From positions 1,488,001 through 1,552,000 of the forward strand of contig NZ_CP047130.1 of assembly GCF_009832865.1 (NCBI RefSeq): a stretch of 64,000 bases of DNA. Direction: 5' to 3'. Below are positions 9,481 to 19,707 of the stretch, in pieces (position 1 is the stretch's first letter; every line of letters begins with the position of its first letter). A model generated the notes under the pieces. That model made no database searches. It had not been told where the DNA came from and saw only the letters and a list, made by a program, of their open reading frames with translations. The position numbers and the translations under genes are program-made. This DNA comes from Colwellia sp. 20A7. Lineage in GTDB: Bacteria > Pseudomonadota > Gammaproteobacteria > Enterobacterales > Alteromonadaceae.

Positions 9481-10137
9481 TTACTTTTTAGACAGCTCTC
9501 GTAAGGCCTTGATAATATCTTCTGGCTCAGATCTTGTTCGGTAGTCAACATCAACAAAGCGCCATGTAATTGTACCATTACGGTCTATAACAAATGTGGC
9601 TGGTATGGGTAATATACTACCATTGCCATTATTAATTGCTTCAAGATCAAGGTTACGATCTTTTTTCATGTGCTCAATAAGAAATTCAGGTACTTTCCAT
9701 CCAACACCATATTGTGAAGCAACGTTCGCGTCTTGGTCAGACAATATGATAAAGCCCATCTTATTTATTTCATCAGGTGTTAAGGAATTATCAGGTACTT
9801 GCGGGCTGATAGCGACCAGTTGTGCACCTAATGTATGAATATCGTCTAAGCGATCTTGTAAAGCTTTAAGTTGTATATTGCAATACGGACACCAGCTACC
9901 ACGATAAAAAGTAACAACTACTGGGCCTTGTGTTAATAAATTAGTTAAAGATATTAATACGCCTTTCGGATTAGGTAATACAAAATTTGGCGCAATTTTA
10001 CCAAGTTCAATCGCTTTATCACCTTGTTGCAATTTTTTTGCTTTAGCAATAATTTCATCAACATTTTTCATGAAATCAGGATTAGCTTCTCGACCTGCTT
10101 GAACTTTAGCATCCGTTTGTTCTTTTAAAGTTTTCAT
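9481..10137 (-). CDS. Peroxiredoxin-like AhpC/TSA-family protein
   Basis: A 218-residue cytoplasmic protein with an N-terminal helical extension (~45 residues) and a thioredoxin-like fold carrying the redox motif YRGSWCPYCNIQL, followed by VAISPQ and a late ATFVIDRNGTITWRF strand. The CPYC pair in place of the single peroxidatic Cys of classical Prx places it in the AhpC/TSA 'peroxiredoxin-like' branch, which reduces peroxides or exchanges disulfides. It lies only 33 bp downstream of the broken GGDEF-EAL gene on the same strand and may share its transcript. Confidence 0.85.
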   Translation of the reverse strand: MKTLKEQTDAKVQAGREANPDFMKNVDEIIAKAKKLQQGDKAIELGKIAPNFVLPNPKGVLISLTNLLTQGPVVVTFYRGSWCPYCNIQLKALQDRLDDIHTLGAQLVAISPQVPDNSLTPDEINKMGFIILSDQDANVASQYGVGWKVPEFLIEHMKKDRNLDLEAINNGNGSILPIPATFVIDRNGTITWRFVDVDYRTRSEPEDIIKALRELSKK

Positions 10138-10170
10138 ATGTTTCTTGTTCTATTAGCAGCTAACTAAAGC

Positions 10171-12117
10171 TTATATTTCTAATTTTAAAAAGTGAGTAAT
10201 ATTTTCTATTTCAATAGGTTTAGAGAAATAAAAACCTTGAAGAAAGTGTACGCCTAAATTAGAAAGCTCTGTTGCTTGAGCTTGGGTTTCAACCCCCTCA
10301 GCAACAACTAAAAAATCTAATGAGGAAGCGATATTCATTACAGCAGAAATAATAGCATGCCCATTACCGTCTAATTTATTGATGAATGAACGATCTATTT
10401 TTACCATATTAACCCCTAAGTCCTGCATAACAGAAAGAGATGAATAACCTGTACCAAAGTCATCAATGGACACTTTGATATTTCACGCTTGAAGGTTTTT
10501 AACTTGATTTACAATAATATCGGTATCAGCCGAAAATACAGACTCTGTTATCTCAATATGTAATAACTCAGGAGATAAATTACTAGTAGCAAGGGCGTCT
10601 TCGACAATATCGATAAAATTTTCATCTTTGAATTGAATAACGGAAATATTCACACAAACCGCTAATTGTAGTGTTTGATCCCAACGACTTGCTTCTATGC
10701 AGGCACTTTTTAGTACCCAAGTACCTATTTGATGTATTAAACCATATTGTTCCGCTATAGGAATAAATTCATCTGGCGTGATATTTTGTTCGTTATTCGT
10801 CCAGCGTAGAAGGGCTTCAAAGGCAACTGTTTTATGGTTAATAGAAGAAAGCAAAGGTTGAAAAACTAATCGTAGCTCTTTTTTTTCAATGGCTGTTGTT
10901 AATTCATTTTTCAAATATAATTCATGATAATAAGTTTTTTCCATTTGTTCAGAAAAAACACCCACAGTTGAACGTGCTTGTTTTTTCTGAAAATACATAG
11001 CCATATCGGCTGATTGTATAAGGTTGTCTTCCGTTGTAGCATGATCAGGGTACAAGGCAACCCCAATGGTCGCTCCAACAGATAAAATACTATGATCAAT
11101 ACAGTGTGGCGCTGAAAGTTCTTTTATTAAGTGTAATGATTGCTCGATGGCGCATTCCCCTCCTGTATCAGGAAGGGCAATGATAAACTCATCGCCTCCC
11201 CATCGACAGACGATAGGGTTCTTAAGGTTTCCCTGTTTAAGGCGTCCAGCAGTTTCTCTTAAAATTTGATCTCCTGCTTTATGGCCAATGGAGTCATTTA
11301 TATTTTTAAAGTTATCTAAATCAATAAATAATAGGGCAATTTTTTCAGTTGGCTTTTTAGCTGATTTTTTAGTAATGGATTGTTCAATAATTGATTTTAA
11401 ATGACTCAAAAAAGCGGCTCGATTGTATAATCCTGTAAGTGGATCAAGATTAGAAAGTTCGTAAATTTTCTGAGTACGTTGTCTAACTTTTTCTTCCATC
11501 TGTTGGACTAATGTTGTATTTTCATGCCTTAAAAATAAGGTGTGTTGGGTAAAATCCGCAGATTTTTTTGCTAAAATCATCATCATGATACAAAAATAAA
11601 AACAAAGAATACCTAGCATTTTAAATTCAGGTGTATTAGATAATAATAATCCTAATGAACCTGGAGCAAGTAATATAAAAGCGTAGAATATTGCCGTTTT
11701 TTTATGACCGGACAGAACTGTAGTAGAACCTCCTGCTATTGCCCCAACAGTAATAATGGTTATTGTTAACTCTATACCGTCATTGTGTATGGTTAGATAC
11801 ACTAAATATACGGCCCATAAAATAGCGGTAGGGTTTACACCTAAAATAAAGCGATTAATAGCTTTATTTCCATTAAATTCAGTGTGCTGTAATTTTGTTT
11901 CCCACCAGATGACGTCTATCATTCTAACAACAAGTAAGGCTGTCATTATTGACCACCATACCATTTGGAAAAATTCAGTTGCGGGGTCTCGAAAAGAAAA
12001 AGCTAAAAAAGTCGAAGTGATTGCACTGATCATGATCCCAGCAATGGCATTTTCGTAAAGAAATGTTGCAGAATCTCGCTGCATTGAGTCGTTAAGTTTT
12101 CGTGTATTACTAGTCAA
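10171..12117 (-). pseudogene. GGDEF-EAL protein interrupted by an in-frame TGA
   Basis: One frame encodes MASE-like membrane helices (~residues 20-180), a GGDEF domain with intact GGDEF motif (CRWGGDEFIIALP, no RxxD I-site) and an EAL domain (FEALLRW). A TGA at 10483-10485 stops it after residue 544. Translation in the same frame would continue directly with NIKVSIDDFGTGYSSL and the rest of the EAL domain to 10171 (VAEGVETQAQA, LQGFYFSKP). Only one codon is affected, where relatives carry a sense codon, so this is a recent nonsense mutation or a sequencing error. The truncated protein keeps GGDEF but loses the catalytic DDFGTG part of EAL. The GTG at 10473 could only make an inactive tail. 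Confidence 0.85.
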
Positions 12118-12179
12118 AAAAACACCTCTATACTTTTAAATACGTTGTTAGTTTTATTTTTTAACGTAATTGATGTTAA

Positions 12180-12731
12180 TTACTTAAGACCATGTTTCGT
12201 ATATTCACCTTTTACTGTTAACTTAATAGTTATAGGACTATCTGTGGTGTTTTTCCAGTACCAACCATGTGACCCAGCAAAAGGTGTGGTAAAACTTCCT
12301 TTCATTTTATGTGCTGTTGCAATAGCATAACTTTCAAAATAGCCTGTAGTATCACCTTTGGGTTCGCCATGTAAATCAAAATATAATGAGATGCCATCCG
12401 TAGTCCATTCATAAGTAAGCTTTTGATATTGTTCCATTGTAAATTTGTATTCTACACCTCGCCCGGCAGGTACTATTACTGTAATAGTTTTGGTAGAGTC
12501 TTCTAACTTTTTAGCTGTCTCTGGTGATGAAAGCGAAGTTGATATTTCTGTATTTTCTTCATTAAAAACAGTTAATCCTAGTTTTTTTCCTATACCGGTA
12601 GGGTCAATATTATATTCTGCAGGTAAAATCACGAAAACTAGTACGACTACAGCGAACACTAAACTGTATATTGAGTACATAAATAGGGCACTTTTCCCTA
12701 ACGAAATATTTTCAGGTGTCGTTTTTGACAT
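12180..12731 (-). CDS. Transmembrane-anchored protein, function unknown
   Basis: The 183 residues have one membrane helix (about 13-37, ALFMYSIYSLVFAVVVLVFV) after a short cytoplasmic N terminus. The rest is an ~145-residue outside domain ending in a beta-rich part (GWYWKNTTDSPITIKLTVKGEY) that resembles GOLD-like beta sandwiches. Proteins of this kind are annotated simply as transmembrane anchor proteins. It lies 60 bp downstream of a HupE/UreJ gene on the same strand, so the two and the cyclophilin upstream probably form one unit. Confidence 0.65.
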   Translation of the reverse strand: MSKTTPENISLGKSALFMYSIYSLVFAVVVLVFVILPAEYNIDPTGIGKKLGLTVFNEENTEISTSLSSPETAKKLEDSTKTITVIVPAGRGVEYKFTMEQYQKLTYEWTTDGISLYFDLHGEPKGDTTGYFESYAIATAHKMKGSFTTPFAGSHGWYWKNTTDSPITIKLTVKGEYTKHGLK

Positions 12732-12791
12732 TGTTTTATCTCTTTAATCATTAAATTTATGCGATTAGTAAATGCGATAATTTAATTGGTG

Positions 12792-13490
12792 TTAGCTAAT
12801 AAAATAGCCGGTTAATTGAAAGCCTATCAACATAAATCCTGTGCTCATTAATAAACTATTTGTGATAGTAGAAAATTGTGAAAAACTGTTGTGTTTACGC
12901 CAAAAGTTCATGATTAAAATAATAATGGCTAATGCAGTAAATTGCCCCAATTCAACTCCAACATTAAAGGCAATTAAATTAGTAATTAATCCATTATCTG
13001 CTAATTGAAGCTCTTGTAACTTAGTTGCTAATCCAAAGCCGTGAAAAAGACCGAAGATCAATACCGCTAGTTTGGTATTGGGAGACTTACCAAAGAAGTG
13101 ATTAAAACCACCTAAATTATCAAAGCCTTTATACACAACAGAAAAACCAATCACAGCATCGATTAAATAAGCATTAATTTGAATATCACTGAGCACACCA
13201 AATAATAAGGTTAAGCTATGCCCTAATGTAAACATACTGACATACAATAAAATATCACGACTTTTATATAAAAAAAACAAGACCCCGACCAAAAATAATA
13301 AATGGTCGTATCCCGTTATCATATGCTTAGCACCAATATACAAAAATGGAATGATTTGTACGCCAGAGTTTTGCTCTAAAAACCGTCGAGTATCATCATC
13401 AACACCATGAGCTATGGCGTTGGTTGGTAACCATATGGCAAGTATGACAATAAAACTCAACCAACCATATCGTTGTAACATATTGACCAT
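12792..13490 (-). CDS. HupE/UreJ-family membrane protein
   Basis: 232 residues with an N-terminal signal-like helix and about six membrane helices. Family hallmarks are the His-rich segments GAKHMITGYDHLLFLVGVLFF (residues ~53-73) and GLFHGFGLATKL (~146-157). HupE/UreJ proteins are nickel or cobalt permeases, but this longer class also occurs away from hydrogenase and urease genes, and none are visible here, so the metal is not assigned. Neighbours are the anchored protein downstream and a cyclophilin upstream. Confidence 0.8.
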   Translation of the reverse strand: MVNMLQRYGWLSFIVILAIWLPTNAIAHGVDDDTRRFLEQNSGVQIIPFLYIGAKHMITGYDHLLFLVGVLFFLYKSRDILLYVSMFTLGHSLTLLFGVLSDIQINAYLIDAVIGFSVVYKGFDNLGGFNHFFGKSPNTKLAVLIFGLFHGFGLATKLQELQLADNGLITNLIAFNVGVELGQFTALAIIILIMNFWRKHNSFSQFSTITNSLLMSTGFMLIGFQLTGYFIS

Positions 13491-13599
13491 TAACGGTTTC
13501 CTTTGAAAACTTGTTTTAGTGGGTACTCCTGTATGATTGTTAAACGTATGATTTATTCATCGTTTGATAACATTAAAACTATAACGTTAATTTATGAGG

Positions 13600-14262
13600 T
13601 TAAATTTCTTTATTTGCTTTGGCAACACGGATTGATGCTTTAATAATCTTAATTTCTTCTTTTGTTCTGCCTCTTCTACTACCCAATGTTTGTATTTTAG
13701 CTAAACTATCATCTAAACCTTTGACTACTTTACCAAAAATAGTATGTTTACCATCTAGAAAAGGGGTAGGTATAAAAGTAATGAAAAATTGACTGCCATC
13801 AGTACCTGGACCAGAGTTAGCCATACTTAAAATACCTGGTTCGCTATGACTTCTCTCATTAGTAAACTCACCTTCATATTTATAGCCAGGGTTACCCGTT
13901 CCATTACCTAGCGGATCACCACCTTGCGCCATAAAGCCAGGAATAACACGGTGAAAAATTAGCTCATCATAAAAACCAAGTTTAGTTAAGTAAATCGTAC
14001 TCGAAACATGCATAGGTGCAGTGTCTGGAAATAGTTTAATGGTGAGGTTACCTTGGTTTGTTTCTAGTTCCCAAAAATAATCTTTTCCTGGCGTAAAGGT
14101 AAGCAAAGGAGGTTTGTTTAAATTAGTTTTCCAACTTGCGTCTGATTTATCTACTTCTTTGATCACTTCATTTATTTTTTTTATTGCTGGATCGGGGCCG
14201 CAACAAGCGGTTAACGTTAATATTAAACAAAGGCTAGTAATGATGTTTTTAGTCATATTCAT
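13600..14262 (-). CDS. Cyclophilin-type peptidyl-prolyl isomerase, lipoprotein
   Basis: The 220-residue product starts with a lipoprotein signal ([13 protein letters not shown], lipobox Cys at about 20), so it is probably anchored in the periplasm. The cyclophilin domain begins near residue 65 ([18 protein letters not shown]). It contains the catalytic core [15 protein letters not shown], then [19 protein letters not shown] and [11 protein letters not shown]. It catalyses cis-trans isomerisation of X-Pro bonds in exported proteins. It is first of a probable three-gene minus-strand unit with the HupE/UreJ and anchored proteins. Confidence 0.9.
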   Translation of the reverse strand: MNMTKNIITSLCLILTLTACCGPDPAIKKINEVIKEVDKSDASWKTNLNKPPLLTFTPGKDYFWELETNQGNLTIKLFPDTAPMHVSSTIYLTKLGFYDELIFHRVIPGFMAQGGDPLGNGTGNPGYKYEGEFTNERSHSEPGILSMANSGPGTDGSQFFITFIPTPFLDGKHTIFGKVVKGLDDSLAKIQTLGSRRGRTKEEIKIIKASIRVAKANKEI

Positions 14263-14478
14263 ATAAAATTCTTATTTCTGCTTGATGAGGAAGGTAAATT
14301 GTACAAGCGCTCATTATTACCTTAATTTATATTTTTATCTATTATGATCTTACTGTGAATATTAAGCAGTGAATAAAATGATGTGATAGAAAGCTCAATT
14401 TTTACTAATGAGCTATTGGACTAAAGGCTGAAATATTATAACCTATATCTTTAAAATATAGCTTGAAACTGGATTTCT

Positions 14479-15885
14479 ATGAAACTGATTACATTAGCAG
14501 CTGTTGCTGCTATCACATTTACCACATCTGCTTTTGGTAATGAAAGTATTATCCCCGTATCACAAGAGATTAAAGATACCACTGTTAATCTTCGTGATAA
14601 AGCCATAAAAGATGATAGTGCTTATGAAATATTAAAGTCACTTACCACTGAAGTAGGGGCGCGCCATCCTGGAACACCAGGTGAAAAAGCAGGGATTGAA
14701 TGGGGTGTTAATAAACTAAAAACTTTAGGGTTTGATAAAGTTTATACTGAAGATGTGAAAATGAATGGCTGGCTTCGTGGTATTGAAACAGCAGAAATTT
14801 TACTACCTTCTTATCAAAAAATGGTTATAACAACACTTGGCCGTTCAAAATCAACGCCCAAAGGTGGTTTAGAAGCTGAGATTGTACATTTTAAAAGCTA
14901 TGCTGATCTTGAAAAAGCAACCGATGGTAGTTTAAAAGGTAAAATAGCTTTTATCAGCAAACGTATGGAGAAGTTTAAAGACGGAGCTGGTTACGGTCCA
15001 GCGGTTATTGCTCGCTCTAAAGGTCATGAACTTGCAGCCCAAAAAGGTGCTGAAGCTTTATTAATTCGCTCTATCGGTACTGATGACCATCGTAATCCAC
15101 ATACCGGCTCTACTAACGTAGCTATGGGGTATACCGCAGTACCGGCTATTGCCTTATCAAATCCAGATGCAGACCAATTAATACGCTTGATTGATTATGG
15201 TCACACACCTAAAATTCGCTTAAACGTTCAAACTCAGGATCTTGGTCCTATTGTGACTAAAAATGTTATCGGTGAAATTACGGGTCGAGAATTTCCTGAT
15301 GAAGTTGTAGTCATTGGTGGTCATCTAGATAGCTGGGACCTAGGTACTGGTGCTGTTGATGATGGCGCGGGAGTTGCTATTGCTATGGCGACAGCTGCTT
15401 TGATAAAAAATAATACCAAGGAGCGTCCTCGTCGTACTATTCGTGTCATCCTTTGGGGTGCAGAAGAGCTTGGATTAATTGGCGCGCGTGCTTATGCTAA
15501 AGCTAGACAAGAAGATGGCACTATTGCTAACCATGTGATTGGCTCTGAATCTGATTTTGGTGCTGGTCCTATTTATGGACTTCAGTCGTCTAGTAATGTT
15601 TCTGATAACGCATTACATGTAATTGATACTATGGCTAGTTTAATGGGTACTTTAGGTGTTAGTCGTCGTAGCGGAGATACCACTGGTGGCCCAGATATGA
15701 TTCCATTGTCTAAGCTAGGCGTTCCAGCATTAAAATTAATGCAAGATGGCACTGATTATTTTGATTTGCATCACACGCCTGATGATACTTTTGATAAAGT
15801 GAATCCTGAACATATGCGTCAAAATGTAGCTGCTTGGACAGTATTTACTTATATCGCTGCTGAATGGCCGGGATCTTTTAAGTAA
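14479..15885 (+). CDS. Secreted M28-family metallopeptidase
   Basis: 468 residues with a cleavable signal peptide (cleavage near AFG-NE, residue 20). A PA-type insert lies at about 120-250 and the di-zinc peptidase core carries H282-L-D284 (GGHLDSW), D294 (GAVDDGAG), E329-E330 (WGAEELG), and a late His pair at 431-432 (DLHHTPDD). This is the carboxypeptidase Q/aminopeptidase type of M28, which releases amino acids from peptides outside the cytoplasm. Length and motifs are complete. A hairpin terminator follows, so it is monocistronic. Confidence 0.92.
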   Translation: MKLITLAAVAAITFTTSAFGNESIIPVSQEIKDTTVNLRDKAIKDDSAYEILKSLTTEVGARHPGTPGEKAGIEWGVNKLKTLGFDKVYTEDVKMNGWLRGIETAEILLPSYQKMVITTLGRSKSTPKGGLEAEIVHFKSYADLEKATDGSLKGKIAFISKRMEKFKDGAGYGPAVIARSKGHELAAQKGAEALLIRSIGTDDHRNPHTGSTNVAMGYTAVPAIALSNPDADQLIRLIDYGHTPKIRLNVQTQDLGPIVTKNVIGEITGREFPDEVVVIGGHLDSWDLGTGAVDDGAGVAIAMATAALIKNNTKERPRRTIRVILWGAEELGLIGARAYAKARQEDGTIANHVIGSESDFGAGPIYGLQSSSNVSDNALHVIDTMASLMGTLGVSRRSGDTTGGPDMIPLSKLGVPALKLMQDGTDYFDLHHTPDDTFDKVNPEHMRQNVAAWTVFTYIAAEWPGSFK

Positions 15886-15952
15886 TATATATTTTATAAG
15901 TTAATTTTTGTAAGCTAGCTCTAATAAGTTAACTCTCATAAATTAAGCTGAA

Positions 15953-15986
15953 AAATCCTCGTTATTGCTAGCGGGGATTTTTTTTG
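15953..15986 (+). terminator. Intrinsic terminator after M28 peptidase gene
   Basis: AAATCCTCG and CGGGGATTT form a 9-bp stem (one G-T pair) with a 10-base loop, followed by a run of T. Confidence 0.75.
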
Positions 15987-16011
15987 TAGCTAAGCAAGGT
16001 AATAGTTATTA

Positions 16012-16791
16012 ATGCTTGTTAATCAAAGCCAATTAAAAGATCAATATAACGATAAAGGCTATTTTGTTATCCGAAATTATTTTAGTGATATTGAAATTTC
16101 GCAACTAAGAGAAACCATTTTAACGTTTCATGAATTATGGAAAAAAGACAACGAAACATTCTATCAAGAAGAGGCGTTTAACTCATCGTTAATTACCGGT
16201 AGTCAATATTTATCATTTGACGATAGGGTATTACTGTTTAATTTTATCAGTTCACCTAAAGTTATGGCGGTGGTGGAATCGTTGATCCCTATTAGTCCAG
16301 CATTTATGAATACTCAATTATTTTTCAATCCGGTCAATCCCGCACAAAAAGACTTCTGGCATAGAGATTGTCAGTATGATCATGATATTGAAGGACAGAA
16401 AATAGCTATTAACAATACCCAAGTAGTTCACCTTCGGGTGCCTTTATTTGATGAGTTAGGTATTGAGCTTGTCCCTGAAACGCATAGACGATGGGATAAT
16501 GATGAAGAGTTTAATGTCAGACAAGAAGAGAAGGGTAAACTAAGCAGTGATGAACTTTCATTGGGTAAAAAAATCAAGTTGGCCACTGGCGATTTATTAG
16601 TTTTTTCTGCTGATATGATACATCGCGGTTTATATGGCATGGATAGATTAGCATTAGATATTCTTGTATTTGATCCTGATAGTGAATTTGCTGATTATGT
16701 TGATGAAGATTGTTTACCTGAACCGGTCATGATGAAAAATATTAATGATCCTAGGCTATTTCAAACGACTATCGATTTAAAGTCGCAGTAA
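16012..16791 (+). CDS. Phytanoyl-CoA dioxygenase-family protein
   Basis: The 259-residue cytoplasmic protein starts with GYFVIRNYFSDIEISQLRE, typical of PhyH-like Fe(II)/2-oxoglutarate oxygenases. Iron ligands are seen as H117-x-D119 (FWHRDCQYDHD) and a distal His204 (ADMIHRGLYGMDRLALDI), with the nearby Arg able to bind 2-oxoglutarate. It should hydroxylate a small molecule; the substrate is unknown. It stands alone between the M28 peptidase and the interrupted cstA gene. Confidence 0.85.
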   Translation: MLVNQSQLKDQYNDKGYFVIRNYFSDIEISQLRETILTFHELWKKDNETFYQEEAFNSSLITGSQYLSFDDRVLLFNFISSPKVMAVVESLIPISPAFMNTQLFFNPVNPAQKDFWHRDCQYDHDIEGQKIAINNTQVVHLRVPLFDELGIELVPETHRRWDNDEEFNVRQEEKGKLSSDELSLGKKIKLATGDLLVFSADMIHRGLYGMDRLALDILVFDPDSEFADYVDEDCLPEPVMMKNINDPRLFQTTIDLKSQ

Positions 16792-16989
16792 TGCGTAAAA
16801 TAAAGCCACTAATAACTTAAATAATTGTTATTAAAGCCATTAGTAAAGCCTCATCAGACATAGCTAACAGCTAATTTTTCTGTGTTCGTCAGGCATTACT
16901 ATTAAGTGGTTTATTATTAAACAAAGTATTAGCCAAAAGTCTTATTGTTTAGCTAACTTTCTTTTGTTAGAGTCCGCCGCTTAATTCCA

Positions 16990-17031
16990 AATTGAAAAAC
17001 GAACGGCAATTTTGTCTCGTTCTTTTTCGTT
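16990..17031 (+). promoter_or_regulatory. Possible leader hairpin upstream of cstA
   Basis: AAAAACGAACG and CGTTCTTTTT flank a 12-base loop in the ~280-bp region upstream of the cstA ATG, and the right arm contains a T-run. It resembles an attenuator-type hairpin, but one mismatch and the lack of an alternative fold that I can see keep this weak. Confidence 0.3.
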
Positions 17032-17070
17032 CAGTTCTATATTACAAATACACAAAGAGAAACGTACTTT

Positions 17071-17215
17071 ATGATCATCTTTTTTATCTGTCTTACTATT
17101 CTAATTTTGGGCTACAAGTTTTATAGCCCATTTGTAGAAAAACAAGCAGGCTTGGACTCAACTATTGATACCCCACAAAAGCGCTTTAGCGAAGGTGTTG
17201 ATTATGTCGCTATTC
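17071..17215 (+). pseudogene. cstA: cstA-type gene, 5' fragment cut by IS66
   Basis: The ATG at 17071 follows an AAAGAGA ribosome-binding stretch and encodes the first membrane helix and loop of a carbon-starvation protein A (CstA) transporter (MIIFFICLTILILGYKFYS to VDYVAI). At 17216 the frame enters the IS66 end and stops within a few codons. Joined to 19795-21119 after removing the IS and one copy of the 8-bp duplication it gives an uninterrupted 489-residue protein (DYVAI-HPVRAFLIQ), the size of short CstA proteins, which take up peptides or pyruvate. Confidence 0.9.
17208..17215 (+). repeat. Target site duplication of IS66 copy 1 (left)
   Basis: CGCTATTC directly left of the IS end; the same eight bases follow the right end at 19787-19794. 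Eight base pairs is the expected size for IS66. Confidence 0.95.
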
Positions 17216-17306
17216 GTGAGCTTACGGCAGCGTAGCGTGACATCACGATTTTTTCAGGTACAGCTTGACCTAGGCGGTAAAGCCTAAATCATCGTGTTTG
17301 GTTTTT

Positions 17307-18904
17307 TTAGGTGATTGAATTTTTAGCGAGATAATTCCAGGGTAAATAATCTTCAGGGGTCTTTTTTACCTGCTCTTTTTCTCGTTGTAAGGTGGTGAAG
17401 TAGTCAAAGACATTAATACCCGCCTCACTTGCCGTCGCGATGACCGAGGTAATGACATCCCCAATCGTTGCCCCCAGTAAGGTTTTGTGGAACATCGCGT
17501 TTTTTCTGTCTCTCACCACAATTTTGAGCATCGCTTCAATACGATTATTGTCGATTTTTACTCCTTCAGTGCTGCAAAAGTAACTCAGTCCGACATAATG
17601 TTTGATAAAGTAGCGAATAGCTTTGCCTAGGCCACTGTTTTCTTCAACGGTTTCATTGGCTAAATGCGTTTCTCCCCACAATTTTATGGCTTCCATAATG
17701 GGCAGCGAATGTTGCTGATGGTAAGCAAGCCTTGCAGTCGGGGTTAACTTTTCTTCTTTCGTATGGTCATCATTGACCCATATTTCGCCATAACGTTTGA
17801 GGACATGCTCGACCTCAATTGGAAAGTGATTGATAACATCTACAAATTGTCGTCTTGCGTGGCTATTACACAGTGACGTTATCGCCTCACGTACCGTCGG
17901 CCGATTGCTCGCTAGCGCATCACTCATGATGAGTGGTTTGGTGCATGATTGACTGCGCTTGTGCAAAATACTGTCAATGAATTCTCCCGCGTGCCCGATG
18001 TTAGTCTCAAATAAAACAATATGACGGTTATCAGCCAGCGTTGCGATAACACCTGAGGTATAAACGCCCGTACGTGTGATGACTTTCTCACTGTTGCGTG
18101 CTTTCTTTATCACCGATTTCGCATCAAGAATACGGTTAGTTGTGTCATCTAAATAGTAGTGTTTACCATCAGCCGCTAAATTGAAGAGCAATTGGTACAC
18201 GGGATAAATAGCATTACAAACAAGCTCTACTTGGTCAAAAACCGTTGACGCGGTGATTTTTACCCCAGTAATTTTTGAATACTGCTTTGACGATAAAAAG
18301 GCAGTCCAGCAAAGTATTTATAAATCGCCATTAAAGAACGTGCTGAATAACCATATTTTTGAGTACTTAAGCCATCGGTTAAGACATCGTCCGGCAGTGG
18401 TGCGGTAAAATAAGCACCGCAGGTATTACAACGAAGACGCTCCATGACATGCTGCTCAGGTTTGAAAGGACTTTGTCCGGTGATACGTAGCAAGCTACCT
18501 GGCTCGGTTTTATAAACCTTACCGGTTAAGCACTCAACACAGGTATCGCCTTTATTTACGTCAACTAGTCCATGAACGATAATCGTGGGTTTAACCGGGG
18601 TGAAACCTTCACCATTATCGTTGCTACGCTTTTTATTTTTCTTGCCCGATGACGCTTTAGTTTGCTTAAGCACCGAGCCTAGTTTTTCAGATGATTTTTC
18701 AATACCTAACAATTTTCGCAGTTTATGCACGGTAACATCATGATTCGCTAAGCGGGTTTGCGTGGTGGCTAAGGTCAATAACGCATCAAGTAATAACTGA
18801 TAATCCTCTGGGCTTAAGGCCAGATTGTTTTCTTTGGCCTCGTTCACGCGCTCTATCAGCGCTTCAAGGGCTTTGCCATCAATGTCGGTAAAAGGTTTGC
18901 TCAC
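17307..18904 (-). CDS. tnpC: IS66 transposase TnpC, two frames (-1 shift needed)
   Basis: The first frame (18904-18260) holds the N-terminal half: coiled coil, a Cys4 zinc finger (CVEC ... CNTC) and FYRQSSIQKLLG, then stop. The second frame (open from within the overlap to 17307) continues KITGVKITASTVFDQVE and the DDE domain (YLDDT, IMSDA, NNRIEAML). The frames join if the ribosome slips back one base on the A5 run at 18272-18276 (minus strand CAA-AAA). The full product would be about 530 residues, normal for TnpC. The second copy shares the same shift, so it is either programmed slippage or an inherited defect. Confidence 0.8.
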
Positions 18905-19000
18905 GGTACGTCCAGAGTTTTAGTGTTTGGTACAGGTTTATTTTGCAGGCATTATGATCCGATAAAAGTAAAAATCAAGTGTTTATCTCAATGATTTTAC

Positions 19001-19339
19001 TCAGTAAAGAGGATCCGTTTTTTCCCATAATGGATCGTTGTCACACAATAGTTTTCGCAGTTTTTTCGCGATGATCTGTTCAATACTTTTGTTTGATGAC
19101 GGCCAATTTTGAAACTTTCCTTTAGATAAACGCTTGGTCATGAGCCAAAAGCCAGTACCATCATACGATAATGCGCGCACCATGGTTTTATTGCGATTAA
19201 TAAAGACAAACACAGTACCCGAACGTGGGTTGACCGATAATTTATAACGGCATGTTGCGGCTAAACCATCAATGCCCTGGCGAAAATCAGCGGGTTCAAT
19301 CGCGATTAATATGTGGGTGTCAGCGGTTAAATGGATCAT
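19001..19339 (-). CDS. tnpB: IS66 accessory protein TnpB
   Basis: The 112-residue protein has the typical IS66 Orf2 pattern (ADFRQGIDGLAA, RSGTVFVFINRNKTMVRALSYDGTGFWL). Its start overlaps the tnpA stop as ATGA (19336-19339), suggesting translational coupling. It is needed for transposition of this family, but its biochemical role is unsettled. Confidence 0.95.
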   Translation of the reverse strand: MIHLTADTHILIAIEPADFRQGIDGLAATCRYKLSVNPRSGTVFVFINRNKTMVRALSYDGTGFWLMTKRLSKGKFQNWPSSNKSIEQIIAKKLRKLLCDNDPLWEKTDPLY

Positions 19340-19707
19340 GATTTCATTGCCCCAATGAGCGAAATGATGATGTTAGTATCAATAACACCAGATAAAGACA
19401 TTTCATTACCTTGGGCAAAGCGTAGTTCAACAGTAAAGGGCGGTTGTGTGAGTAATGGCGGTGGTGAAATAGGAAGGTGCACAAATAGCGGTGCTTTTTC
19501 AGCAGGTTCAAGCGTATTTCGCCATTGCTTGAGCTGGCCGCCACTGATCCTTAATGCTGATGTTATTTTGCTAGAAGAATAGTGATTGAGTAATGCTACG
19601 GCTTGCTCACGCAATGCGATGGGCGTTGTGACTTGACGACCACTTCTGTTGCTACGCCAGTGCTCAAAAGCAGTAACGACCGTTGTTAATTGATCTTGGT
19701 TTGGCAT
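19336..19707 (-). CDS. tnpA: IS66 accessory protein TnpA
   Basis: 123 residues with a helix-turn-helix-like N-terminal half (LREQAVALLNHYSSSKITSALRISGGQLKQW) and a beta-rich tail, as in IS66 Orf1. It is the first gene of the element and is coupled to tnpB by an ATGA overlap. Confidence 0.9.
   Translation of the reverse strand: MPNQDQLTTVVTAFEHWRSNRSGRQVTTPIALREQAVALLNHYSSSKITSALRISGGQLKQWRNTLEPAEKAPLFVHLPISPPPLLTQPPFTVELRFAQGNEMSLSGVIDTNIIISLIGAMKS

Noticed and set aside
10483..10485. TGA as selenocysteine codon in the GGDEF-EAL protein
   Set aside because: The position is not catalytic in EAL proteins and no selenocysteine insertion hairpin is evident after it; a nonsense mutation is simpler.
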